64,000 nucleotides of DNA from Doryteuthis pealeii. Taxonomy: Eukaryota; Mollusca; Cephalopoda; Myopsida; Loliginidae. Within the stretch, counting starts at the first letter, position 1, and every line of letters begins with the position of its first letter. Location: NCBI GenBank assembly GCA_023376005.1, contig CM042151.1, forward strand, positions 82,183,492 to 82,247,491, in the 5' to 3' direction. Made by a program: the position numbers and the translations under genes. The notes under the pieces were generated by a model that did no database searches, was not told where the DNA came from, and worked only from the letters and a program-made list of their open reading frames with translations. Positions 28,971 to 39,695 of the stretch are shown piece after piece.

Positions 28971-31900
28971 TAACAATTTGACTTACTGGCTATCACCTAC
29001 AAAATCGTAACAACATTTAACAATTTCGAGTACTTTCTTTCCGAGATTTTTGGATTTTCCTAAGTTTTCTTTTCATTTTTTGTTTTGTTCAGGTCCAAAT
29101 TAAAGATGACAATAGCCGAACGTTTGCACTGAATGAAATGCGCAAACAACATAGTGGAAACAAGACAAGAACACATTCTGAATGAGAAGAAAATTATGGC
29201 AGAGGCTCGGTCGAGTTTTATTGTTAGGTAAAAATAAAATCCCACTGAATATTGAAATGACACATTCCAATTAATTGGTCCCTCATTTAGAACAATATCC
29301 GTAAAAAATTAAAACAAATAACAATCTGGTAGAAATGATCATCTGAGATATATATATATATATAATTGACACCGTTTTTATACTCGGATTCAATTCAAAT
29401 TCAATTTAATTATTAGTTTAGCCTGGCACAAGGCCACAGATGTGGAGCACCTCGTAAGTTTCAAACTAACTACAAAAATAATGGTCACTAAACCACCTTC
29501 ATATCTATTATCCGTCGAAAAAGCACGCTACTCATATGCATTAAATATAAATGATAAAATTCACTTTCTCTATAATCAATAATTTGATTTCTGACATTTT
29601 AATTAAAAAACATCAGTGCTCCGAACCTACGCCATTTTTGGGAGGGGGGAGCTTATTATGATCCCAATTCAATAATCACTTATAATTTAACAATTATATA
29701 TTACTCAAGTAAAAAAATAATTCATTCTTTTTATTAAGATAATGGAATACACAACAAGAATGAATAAAAACAAAACGTCTTCAGTATAAAATAACCCAAG
29801 GGTTGACATTCTATAAAATCCATACAACCAAGCAAATATTTTTTTATATTAAATATCTACAGTCTTTTTTCAAATTGGAAGTGTATTTATTTGCGAATTG
29901 GAAAAATCATTACGCTTAAATGTAAAAAAAAAAAAAAAAACAAAAAAAAAAAAAAAAAAAAAACAAAGCCTGTCCAGAATATGAATTGAATTTTTAAGCT
30001 CAGAAAAAAAATTGAAGAATTTTTGTCAAGCAAAAATCTGAATACGATATGATAGCCTTTAATTAACTAAAAATGTTGCCATTTTTTGTCCGGTGGGGAG
30101 GGGTTATTAAATACAAGACACACCTGAAAAGGCGCGTAATTCAGGAAGAGCAAATCAACCAAGATGTAGACATGAGTTACAATAAATAAACGAGTGGAAA
30201 CAACTGAATAATTCAGATATTATAGTGAACTAATTTTAGTTATTATTGGTTAAAAGCGTCTTATTTTATTGTTCTGATATTTCCGTATGAACAAAACTGA
30301 ATTAAAAAAAGTAATACTAGTGTTCTGTGACGTCTGACAATTCGAAACGACAAAGAATATATCAAATAATATCGTAACCTCAAATTGAATACGTTTTCTT
30401 AAAGTAAATTCTTATGTAAAGTTTTCTTGAATGAAGATATTCATCCTAATTTAATTCAACTACTAAATTAGATTTTTTTCTGCCTTAAAACTTATTACCA
30501 TATATGTTTCCTCCCTATTTTGTCGATCGAAAATTATGTTTAGCAAGGATTCTTTAAATAGGATTAATCTGTTAAATGATAAAATCCACATTCTCTCTAA
30601 TTTGACTTCTAACATTTTAATTCTTTTTAAATGTCAGTGCTCTAACCTGGCGCCATTTCTTGGAGGGTGAGGGCTTACAATGCCCCACAATTCAATAATC
30701 ACTTACATTTTTTTAATTATATATGACTCTAGGAAAAAATAATTCCTTCTTTTTATTAAATAAATTGAATATGTAACAAGAATGAATAAAATTAAACGTC
30801 TTCAGCATAAAATAACCCTTCTGTTGACATGCAATAAAATTCAACAAAACAAAAATTTTGTATTAAATATCAACAGGCATTTTAGTCTTTTTACAAACTG
30901 GAAAAGTATTTACTTGCAAATTGGAAAAATAATTATGTTTAAATTTCAAAAGAAGAAAAGCAAAGCCTGTCTATAATATGAATTGAATTTTTAAGTTTAG
31001 AAAAAAATTAATTAACTAAAAATGTTGCCATTTTTCCCGGTGGAAAGGGGTGACCAAATACAAGACACACCAGAAATGGGACGTAAATCACGAAGAGCAA
31101 AGCAACCACGAGTTTCAACAAATCAATGAGTAGAAACAATTGAAGATATTATAGTGAACTAATTTTAATAATCACTGGTTGAAACCGTCTTATTTTGTGG
31201 ATCTGATAGTTCCATATATTTCATGAACTAATTCTTTGCACTATCAACTGAAAATATTTTATGTTTTATATTCCAAATAAAATGGACCTTCTTCAAGACA
31301 ATTTTTTTTTATTTTACATCCGTATGAAATAATCATATCAGTATATTTTCCTTACGCATCATATAACACATGACAATTATTAATATGCAAAATATATTAT
31401 GAACATTCATATCAACAGCCATTATGGAAACCAAATGAAATTTACCCCCTCCTCTCTTCCGTGTATTAACCAGAGTCAAAATAGCTTAATTTGAGTGTTG
31501 TAGATTTCGAAAGGTTAAATCTTATGAAATAATTCTGTTTAGTTTAGAAAATATATCTAAATATTTTGCTCGTCTCTATTTGAAGAGTCGGGAAATTTCA
31601 TTCAAATTCCTTCCAAAAATAAAATTAAAAATAGCACTTTTATTATATCAAGTCATTCCTCTCAAATGAACAGACGGTAGAACAAATACTTTATAAAATA
31701 GGAAAAATCTTATGAAAATTAAATTAACAAGAAAAATTTATCATTATAACGTGATATTTCAACCGTCAATAGCTAAACGAACGGTAATATAAAATACATT
31801 GCAAACTTGGAAATGATGATAAAAACTAAAATTAAACTATGAGTTACTTAACTTACATTTGTACATATTAATATAACAAGAAAAATAAAAACTTCAAATA

Positions 31901-33510
31901 AATATGAATGATAAATTACATAGAACTCACATTTTTCTGTACTCTAAGCGGATGGTAATTTTCAGAGAATGAATCAATTTGATATAATTCCTAAATATAT
32001 ATTAGTAAAATAAAATACAGAATATTATACTGGCTAAATATTAGGGGAGTAAGATACTATTGAGAGGACCTTCTCATAGCTTTCTATCATATTATTCAAG
32101 TCTAACGTTTATCATTTTTTGATAAATCTTACTACAAAAAAGAAATCCCTGCAAGGCAAGAAAAGTTTGAAAAATCTAGTAAACTAGGGTACGTGAGTTC
32201 GTTCCTTACTCGTGCCGTTTGTAGCATCCAAAAATGGAAAATATTGAGAAGATTTAAGATCATCGATAGACACGACGTGTGGAATATTTCATGTGGTTAA
32301 AAAAAACTATAGGGGCTTTTGATATGTTCCGCAGAACAAATACATGGATTAACAAGTTAAAAGAGGATAAATGATTTTATTTAACCTTTTTAAGTATGAA
32401 GACATTAGTAAAAATATTTTTAGAATTATGGGAGCCCATAATAGTTCAAATCTTATGCAAAAAAAGGTTCAACTGCGTAGACAAAATAACAGCAGAACAA
32501 GTACATGCGCAATGAAATAGTTGTTGCTGTGCTCAGAGTGAAAATCTTTTTATTTAAAATAAAAATGGGGAAAACTTATCCTAACACTCTGAATCTTCCG
32601 AAAACGAAAAAAAAAAAACGTTGCACGTAATTGCGCATTTTAAATCATACATTTTAAGATCGATTAAATAAATCTTTTTTCCACACACAAAAATATCGTT
32701 TTGAACATGTCACCTTACGAAATTCACTATTAAATTTGTCAAAGAATAAAAATAGGTCAACTGAATCAGGGAAAATACTTTTTCCGGCAATCATTCAAAA
32801 TTTTAAAACTACAAGAAGACAAAAAGCTACAAAAACTGTTTTTGAATTTTAAGAAAACTTTTCTGGGTGTTGAATTTTTTTTTTTTTCAATGTGGTATTC
32901 TTAATTTGATCTTTCTAGAAACGTAAAAATTAGGACTGGAATTTTTTCAATTATTTAATGTAAAACAACCTAGAATCATATTTGCTAAAAAAAAAAAAAA
33001 TTTTTAACCTTTTTTTTTTTTTTTAAGCAAAATAAACTATTCAGTATAAAATTAAATCCTTAAAGATTAAAGTGCTGGAAATATCAGTAAAAATAGACAA
33101 ATCACTGATTTTGATAAATTGAAAAATTCAAAAAGATTTATTATCTCCCCTGACAAAAAGTGGCTTTATCTATTTTTCACCATTAGCGTGATTTTCAATG
33201 TATTTAATAAAACCATTAATATTATCGAGGATATTTTAAATAAAGTTACTTAATCTGTAAAATATAAGATAATTTTTCAGCTTATGACAATATTCTATAA
33301 AACTGTTTATAAAAAAAAACAAGAAATGTGTTCAATTTCATTGATAATTTTATCAGCTTTATTGAGCGTATATTTCAAATACACTTTTCAAGTTTCCATG
33401 TAAATCGTTTATGGTTGGCACAACACTCAGGGATTGAATGCTAATGTTACTGAGCTTAGATTAGAAGCAAGGCGTGGCTAATGAGAATTGAACTCACTAA
33501 CAAATATATA
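28971..33510. repeat. Duplicated intergenic unit, copies R4a and R4b
   Basis: Two successive partial copies. 29540-30240 and 30300-31200 share 'ttgaatacgt' or near forms, 'aattgaatttttaagct' and 'gttgccatttttt'. 31200-33400 then continues with the standard order to the T-arm-like hairpin near 32190. Poly-A tracts lie at 29920-29965. SINE pieces lie at 29380-29480 and 33410-33510. No credible gene. Confidence 0.6.
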
Positions 33511-33569
33511 TTGTTATGCAGATAGAGTAACAATAATGTAACAATCGTTAAAAACTTCCACCTTAAATT

Positions 33570-34130
33570 TTGGGTGTATATCGCATAAATGCGTCCTGAC
33601 CTCTTGCCTTAAAAATAAAAAAAATTGTGCCTCCTCAAAAACCCAACCCTCGTTACCATTGACCTCCCTAGTTGTTTGAAGGCGTTTTTCCCGAAAACTT
33701 AATGCAATACGTGAGTGATATTTTACCTCCCCCACACCGCAAGTCTTGTAAGTAAATGTAAGAATTTTAACCCTCGCCCTCTTAAAATATTTTTTTACCG
33801 GTTTGAAGGTATTTTTTATTGACAAATAACTTATTTTAGTGGTTTAAAGGCATTAAAAGAAAACCAACCCCAGGTTTTTGTTTTTTTTTACCAACAAGTA
33901 GATGTAAATAAGTTACCAGTCCCCTTTAAGATATTTCTAAAATATTTTTTCGGTACTTTCATTTTATTTTAATGCAAAACAACTGTCGCTTTCATATCAC
34001 ATTAACTTCTCGGGAAAAACGGCTTCAAACAGCTAGGGATTTATATCATAGCGCGGGTTGGTTTTTGCGTAGGCACTGCTTATCGTTTTTGAGGACAGGA
34101 GAACAGGACGCATTAATGCGATAATACCCA
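33570..34130. mobile_element. Foldback/MITE element, complete copy
   Basis: Inverted ends of about 120 bp: 'aatgcgtcctgacctcttgc' (33578) against 'gaacaggacgcatt' (34105-34118), followed inward by 'acccaaccctcg', 'cctagttgtttgaaggcg' and their complements. The 103-codon frame at 33514-33825 runs across the left end and is not a gene. Confidence 0.65.
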
Positions 34131-34620
34131 AATTTTGTTTCTACTTCGTTTCGTTCACAAGATATACAACTTCTCCATCAAACGTTTGACAAACCAATTT
34201 GGGTTTAACTTTAGTAATGGAATCTAAAGCATTTTCTATTAAATCAGCGAACATTGATTGACGTTTTTTTTTTTCAGTCCTAGACTGGCTGTCTTACTAT
34301 TTCTAAAGAACCCGATCTGTCCTACTATTAACTGGAGGAAGAAGAGATGGATTCATACCGTTTCTAAGTGTGTAGTGAAATTTTTTTTAAATTGCTCAGT
34401 ATCTTAACTATAATAATAAACATTACACAAACCCGCCTCCAAGTATGGGGGTCTCAGTGAGAATCAAACTCACTAAAATGTTGTGCTGATTTAGCTTTTT
34501 AACCATTATATTATGTGAGGTGCTCATGTTCACTTATTATATAGCCATTTATTAAGCCTAACATAGATGTGGTACAAGATCAGCAGTATTGGCAACCTGT
34601 GAGCATCGAAATCGAGATAA
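34131..34620. repeat. SINE-like fragments
   Basis: 34270-34480 carries 'cagtcctagactggct' and 'aaagaacccgatctgtccta' (also at 53370 and 63260-63650). 34440-34620 carries the 'gtggtacaagatcag' core. Nearly the same order occurs at 53230-53650, so this is part of a larger duplication. Confidence 0.5.
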
Positions 34621-34621
34621 A

Positions 34622-34670
<49 letters not shown>
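34621..34670. repeat. (TA)n microsatellite
   Basis: TA run at the minus-strand 3' end of the hammerhead array, probably the element's tail. Confidence 0.95.
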
Positions 34671-34671
<1 letters not shown>

Positions 34672-34675
34672 TAAT

Positions 34676-34717
34676 CCACAGACACGTGTTTTGAAGTATC
34701 ACTTCTCATCAGTGTGG
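34676..34717 (-). ncRNA. Hammerhead ribozyme with G12 mutated
   Basis: Minus strand: CCACA; CUGAUGA; stem II GAAGU-GAU-ACUUC; AAAA in place of GAAA; stem III ACACGUGU (perfect palindrome); C17; UGUGG. Only the G12 position is altered, which should abolish or greatly reduce cleavage. Confidence 0.75.
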
Positions 34718-34739
34718 TTATACCGTTAACAGCTACCCT

Positions 34740-34808
34740 TGGCAGGGCTTTTGACCCGAATGAACTTTCGTTCGCCAATCCTCTTACCCGTACGGCCAGA
34801 GGCAGCTG
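34740..34808 (-). promoter_or_regulatory. tRNA-Leu-like Pol III promoter, unit 1
   Basis: Minus strand A box TGGCCGTACGGGTAAGAGG (A-box core RC at 34784-34799) and B-box-like GGGTCAAAAGCCC (34745-34757). About 30 nt upstream of the hammerhead on the same strand. Confidence 0.6.
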
Positions 34809-34985
34809 TCAAATATAGGAGAATATTTAATCGCTACATTTCTAAGCGGAAATGAATTCACTAGAGGCCTCAAACATTTGTAAACAAAGCGAGGTTTAGC
34901 TGCACGCCAGATACGGTGAATCCGCAATTAAATCCCTATTTAAAGTGCTCGTCCAAAGTGGGAGCATATATGATAAATAAGTAAT

Positions 34986-35027
34986 CCACAGACACGCGTT
35001 TCGAAGTATCACTTCTCATCAGTGTGG
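34986..35027 (-). ncRNA. Hammerhead ribozyme, fully canonical
   Basis: Minus strand: stem I CCACA; CUGAUGA; stem II GAAGU-GAU-ACUUC (five pairs); GAAA; stem III ACGCGUGU (AC/GU with a 4-nt loop, or an 8-pair duplex with a second molecule using G-U pairs); C17, giving a canonical GUC cleavage site; UGUGG, pairing perfectly with CCACA. Pairing continues beyond a bulge (UUA/UAA), as in natural type I hammerheads. The strongest ribozyme in the window. Confidence 0.87.
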
Positions 35028-35050
35028 TTATACCGTTAACAGCTACGCCT

Positions 35051-35108
35051 GGCCGGGTTTGAGACCCGAATCAACTTTTGTTCGCCAATCCTCTTACCCA
35101 GAGGCAAC
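35051..35108 (-). promoter_or_regulatory. tRNA-Leu-like Pol III promoter, unit 2 (A box damaged)
   Basis: B box GGGTCTCAAACCC (minus, 35055-35067). The A box has lost about 8 nt relative to unit 1 (CTGGGTAAGAGG remains). Confidence 0.5.
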
Positions 35109-35190
35109 TGTCAAATATAGAAGAATATTTAATCGCTACATTTCTAAGCGGAAATGAATTCACTAGAGGTCCCAAACATTTGTAAAGACT

Positions 35191-35664
35191 ATATTACACT
35201 TTTGAAGGTTACCAACGTTTTTTAATTATCAGTACACCTCTGTAAGCATTTCTAAATAGACGATTTCCAATGGAGTTGATCAAGTTTTTGTTTCTAATAT
35301 TTTACTTTAAAAGAAAGAATAGATGAACTACAGTTTTAATATGAAAAATAAGAAAAATAATAATCATGATTTAATATACACTCCTTTCCAAATTATTAAC
35401 GAAGTGATACTTTCCCATCCTATCCAAAAAAGTAAACGTTGGAATTTAACGAAATAATCAGAGACTGATGACAAATTGTATATACATATAATCCATAAAA
35501 AACATTAGTATTATTAATGAATTTTAATTGAATAAAAAACTCTTAAAAAGATTTTAAAATACTTTAATTGGTTTATTTACATATATTTATGGGTACATAC
35601 AGTAAATAAAATGAAATTAAATCGAAATAAAAAAGTAAATGTTAAAAAATGATAGTGGAGTTGG
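35191..35664. other. AT-rich flank of a Tc1 remnant
   Basis: 'tttccaatggagtt', 'atatacactcc.ttccaaatt' and 'gtacatacagtaaataa' recur at 45380-45700 and 53690-54180, so this belongs to the Tc1-related repeat. No ORF. Confidence 0.45.
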
Positions 35665-35790
35665 TTAATATGAAATACGTGATCCTTTTTTAAAATGACT
35701 TAGAAATGTCCCTGGTACATCGAATGTCAATTTCTGGGTTTCCTTTGATATAATTTCATATGATACGTTTACTATTTCCTGCCACAACTC
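35665..35790 (-). pseudogene. Tc1-like transposase C-terminal remnant
   Basis: Minus frame ELWQEIVNVSYEII, then SKETQKLT, matching the terminal segment of Tc1/mariner transposases and of the longer remnant at 54197-54520. The upstream part is cut off by the palindrome inserted at 35788. Confidence 0.6.
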
Positions 35791-35936
35791 GGACTATTGT
35801 CCTCATCTTCATTTTTATCTGTACAACGTTTTGGCCGATATGCCCTCCGAAAAGCCCGGAAGGCATATCGGCCGAAACGTAATACAGATATCATTGAAGA
35901 TGAGGACAATAGTCCGAATAACGCAGATAATACTAA
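35788..35936. mobile_element. Miniature palindromic element
   Basis: Arms of about 70 bp ('actcggactattgtcctcat' against 'atgaggacaatagtccgaat') meet at a centre of about 10 nt. It is the same family as 28425-28970 but without the tRNA-like loop and without CUGAAGA, so only the stem II/GAAAC part of the hammerhead-like motif remains. It interrupts the Tc1 remnant relative to the copy at 54330. Confidence 0.75.
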
Positions 35937-36469
35937 AACCAGAGAAGCATTAAAAATTAGATTATATTTCCGTATAATTTTCTATTTTTTTCAATCTTTA
36001 CTTCACTGGTTGATTTAAAATGAATTTAGAGATACATGAATAGTAAAAGAAGGAAAGGAAAAGAAAATGTTTGAAGTGAATTTTAAGGTTAATGTAATAA
36101 TAAGCGTTTTATTAAAAGAAAGGAAAATTAAAATCACATGAATCAAAGTAAAAAAACAAATGAATGCAAAGAATACATTTTAAAGGATGAAAATAAAAAT
36201 CATTGAAATGGAGTTTCAATGAAAAAGGGAAATTAATTAAACCTCAAAGGCGAATGAAATTACGTTTGAGATATTTCGTTGAAATTAAAAATTCATTTAA
36301 ATCAGATTTTTTTTTAAATTGTCTCAAGATTTCTTGCACATTCAATGAAAATTAGAATCAAAAGAATTATATTAAAAAAAGGTAAAATAAAAATAATAAG
36401 TCGGTGAAGGATAAAGAAATGATTGTTGAAAAAAAGAAATAAAGAAAGTATTTACAAAATAAATTAATT
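35937..36469. repeat. 3' flank of zinc-finger copy C
   Basis: Closely matches 23270-23690 and 54560-55000 ('aattacgtttgagatatttc', 'taaaataataagt.ggtgaagg'). In copy C this flank joins the finger array directly; the C-terminal domain is deleted. Confidence 0.6.
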
Positions 36470-36627
36470 AAAGGTCTATTTCTTGTATGTGTGCGTTGAT
36501 GGGTTGCCAAGATTCTGTGCTGAGAAAAACCTTTGTGACATATCTTACATACAAATGTCTCTCTCCTGTGAGTGTGCTTTGATGTCTTGTTAAATTGCTT
36601 TGATTAGCGAAACGTTTGTGACATATC
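36470..36627 (-). pseudogene. Zinc-finger copy C, two trailing finger remnants
   Basis: In a shifted frame the minus strand encodes CKICHKRFANQSNLTRHQ and, after another shift, CKICHKGFSQHRILATHQ. Then the array stops at the junction with the 3' flank. Confidence 0.6.
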
Positions 36628-37062
36628 TTACACAAATGATCTCTCTCTTGTATGTTTGCGTTGATGATTTATCAATCTGCATTTCTGAGGAAAACTTCTG
36701 TCGCATATATTACATGTAAACGGTCTATTTCCTATATGTGTGCGTTGATGTGTTGCCAAAGTGCCGTGCTGAGAAAAACTTTTCTTACATATTTTACATA
36801 TAAATGGTCTCTCTCCTGTATGTGTGCGTTGATGATCTTTTAAATGGTAAGCATATAGAAAATCTTTGTTGCATTCCTCACATTTGAAGGGTCTCTCTCC
36901 TGTATGTCTGCGTTGATGACGTATTACACTGGATTTCCAAGCAAAACTTTTGTCACATATCTTACATGTAAATTGCCCCATTTCTGTATGTTCGCGCATA
37001 TGTTTACTTAAATCTGATTCAATTGCAAAAGCTTTCCCACATATACAGCATTCAATTGCCAT
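36628..37062 (-). CDS. C2H2 zinc-finger protein, copy C (5 fingers, truncated)
   Basis: 144 codons from MAIECCICGKAF. Five fingers all keep C2H2 ligands: CCIC..., CKICDKSFAWKS, CEECNKDFLYAY, CKICKKSFSQHG and CNICDRSFPQKC. The linkers are TGERPF or IGNRPF. The frame ends (RERSFV) at a 4-nt-type deletion before the next finger, whose codons continue out of frame. No C-terminal domain remains. It could be a short finger-only protein, but the frame break inside the array and missing tail favour a pseudogene. Confidence 0.65.
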   Translation of the reverse strand: MAIECCICGKAFAIESDLSKHMREHTEMGQFTCKICDKSFAWKSSVIRHQRRHTGERPFKCEECNKDFLYAYHLKDHQRTHTGERPFICKICKKSFSQHGTLATHQRTHIGNRPFTCNICDRSFPQKCRLINHQRKHTRERSFV

Positions 37063-37440
37063 ATTTTGTACGTGTTATCCTATGTGAACTTTTAAGTTTC
37101 CTTTAGAAATACAACTTGTTAACATTAATCGAATTTCAACATCTGTCCTGTGTGTATATTCAATCTTTTAATGACGAAATTTCAGAATTGTGAATATGTC
37201 CAGTGACATATTATAAGATTTCTCCTCAATTCTTTTCCGTAATTATTCCGTTTTCACCATCCAACACAATGCTATGCGTCCGGTAATTCAATCTGTACCT
37301 ATGCCAAATGCCTGTGAAAGGTAAATCGGCAAATTGATTTCCAAGATGTAACATACAGGATCCTTTATAGGGAAGCAACACGTGAGATATATTTCACCGG
37401 CGAAAAATCTGCAATAAAAAAAACAATGAAATTAAAAAGG
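37063..37440 (-). other. Conserved upstream block of copy C
   Basis: Candidate 5' exon block: acceptor-like TTTTTTTTATTGCAG near 37410 and donor-like GACAGATGTTG near 37140. The frame seen in copies A and B is broken here by a 1-nt deletion, arguing against a protein-coding exon. Confidence 0.45.
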
Positions 37441-38150
37441 TAACATATCCTGTGTCTAGCCACCCGAACGTCACGCCTGGGATCGGAAAGTGTCTGCAGT
37501 CATAAAGCGACTGGCTGTCTCTATTCAGTCTCTATCTTATAGAATCAATCAGAGGTACCGTCACAACAGACGGTTCCTGACTATGGCGTTATTTTATTAA
37601 AAGAGCAACTCACTGTGCCAATGAAGTCTCTGACGAGAGCCTCAAATTTTACTTCTAGTTTAAGATTTCACTACTCCGCTTGTGTAATCACAGCTTATGG
37701 AATTCAGATAAGTTTTTGTTTTACACATGAAATAATTTTGATCCTTATCTAATAGAAATAAGTACAAGATCTATTTATTTTATTTCCTTTGGACTTTACA
37801 ATAAATGTAAAATAATATAGTTAAGAAACAAAATCTAGAAGTTTATTTAAAAACTATTTCTTCAGAGAGAATACAAATAGAATAAGAAAAGATATAAGTA
37901 TAATAAGATAATATATAAATAAATTCAAATACAAAGAATATAAGTATTATGAAATGATATAAAACATTTTCAAACAGAAGGAATATAAGTAGTATAAGAA
38001 AGGTTAGACATTTTTTATATGTAAACATTTTAAAATATTGAATTATAAAATCAATTCTATTAATTTTGTTAAATAAAACATTACATTCGTTTCTATTTTA
38101 CTTTTTTAACGGCAAACTTAAAACTAATATTCAACATTTATCTTTAGATA
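37441..38150. other. Unrecognised AT-rich DNA
   Basis: 37445-37620 is somewhat GC-richer and echoes 14340-14430 ('cagtcataaag..act'). The rest is A/T-rich. I see no gene. Confidence 0.4.
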
Positions 38151-39651
38151 ATATAAAAAAAGTAAACATTAATTAGACAATATTGAAATAACTTTGATAA
38201 GACAGACCCCCTTCATCAGCGGAGGGGAATGAGCAAGTTCATGAGGGTGCCACTACACTGGAAAAAATACAGTAATGAGGCCAATACAACTGCACCCGAA
38301 AAGGGTCGGCAAACGAAAAGCGACTTGCAAACATATTCGGGACACGTCATACACAAACTACCTCGCTACAAAAGGGAATTAGAAAAAATGTTCTTCCCAC
38401 CGATATACATATAATATTATCTACTTTAACCGATCATGAAGATCGACATTATCTACCCTGTCCCCGCTAAATAAAACCTCACTCTAAAGGGTGAGGGTGA
38501 GATATTACGTATATAAACTATGAATCCATAATTTTGTCCCTTTTGTGAACCCTACGATATTAGATCACCGACAAAGGAGACACACCACTTCCTGTAAGAT
38601 GACCATTTAATAAAACACATGTATACCAGCTCCCTTGTAATAATTGATTTCAAATAATGGAATACAAGACGTAACGCTAGTGCTCTGTGGCGTATATGTC
38701 AATTCGACACGGCAATGAATATATCAAGTAATATTGTAACTTCTAATTGAATACGTTTTCTTAAAATAAAACTCCTATGTCAAGTTTTCTTGAACAGATA
38801 TATTCATCGCAATTTCAATACAACTGATAAATTACATTTTAATTTATTTTATTTTTTACATTTTAATATTTTACATTTTAATATTTACATTTTAATATTT
38901 TTTATTTTGTAATAGAATTATTCTATTAAATCATAAAATTCAAATTCTCCATAATTATCTTCACTTCTAACATTCTAATTAAAAAAAAAACATTGCTCTA
39001 ACCCGACGCCATTTTTTCTTGGAGGTGGGGCTTGCAAGAATTCCAATTTAATAATCACGTTTAATTTTTTCTTGGGGTGGGGCTTACAGGAATCCCAATT
39101 TAATAATCATTTTAATTTTTTCTTGGGGGGTGGGGGCTTGCAGGAATTTCAATTTAATAATCACTTTTTTTTTTCTTGGGGTGTGGGGCTTGCAAGGGTC
39201 CCCATCACTTTTAATTTTTTCAATTATTTATGACTCACATTTTTTATTTAAAAAATGAATACGCAACGAGAATAAATAAAACAAAACGGCATAAAATAAC
39301 CCAATAGGGGTTAACATGCAGTAAAATCCAACCAACCAAATGTTCTTTTTATTTATATCTACAGATTTTTCGGTCCTTTTTTTTTCAGACTGGAAATGTA
39401 TTTATTTGCAAATTGGAAAAATAATTACGCTTAGAATTTAAAAGAAAAAAAACAAAGTCTGTCCATGATATGAATTGAATTTTTAAGCTGAGAAAAAGTG
39501 GCAGAATTTCTGTCAAGCAAAAATATGAAACCAATATGATTGGCCTAATTAACTAAAAATGTTGCCATTTTTTCCCGGTGGGGGGGTTGACCAAATACGA
39601 GACATTTGAGATGGGACGTAAGTAACGAAGAGTAAAGCAAACAAGATGTTA

Positions 39652-39695
<44 letters not shown>

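Larger units (their letters stand above)
34671..35190 (-). mobile_element. Tandem 310-bp tRNA-hammerhead repeat (retrozyme-like)
   Basis: Unit 1 is 34671-34980 and unit 2 is 34981 to about 35185 (truncated), offset by 310 bp. Minus-strand order in each: body, tRNA-Leu-like head, about 35 nt, hammerhead, then the next unit. Cleavage at both hammerheads would release a linear RNA of about 310 nt with a body, head and one ribozyme. Body segments 'atatatgctccca' and 'gagcactttaaat' match the array at 5428-5935. No ORF. Known metazoan retrozymes have this tandem, non-coding, type I hammerhead layout. Confidence 0.75.

Noticed and set aside
33514..33825. 103-codon minus-strand frame
   Set aside because: Crosses the end of a foldback element and is not conserved in related copies.
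38205..38230. Minus-strand CTGATGAAGGGGG as a hammerhead
   Set aside because: No complementary stem II strand and no GAAA downstream.
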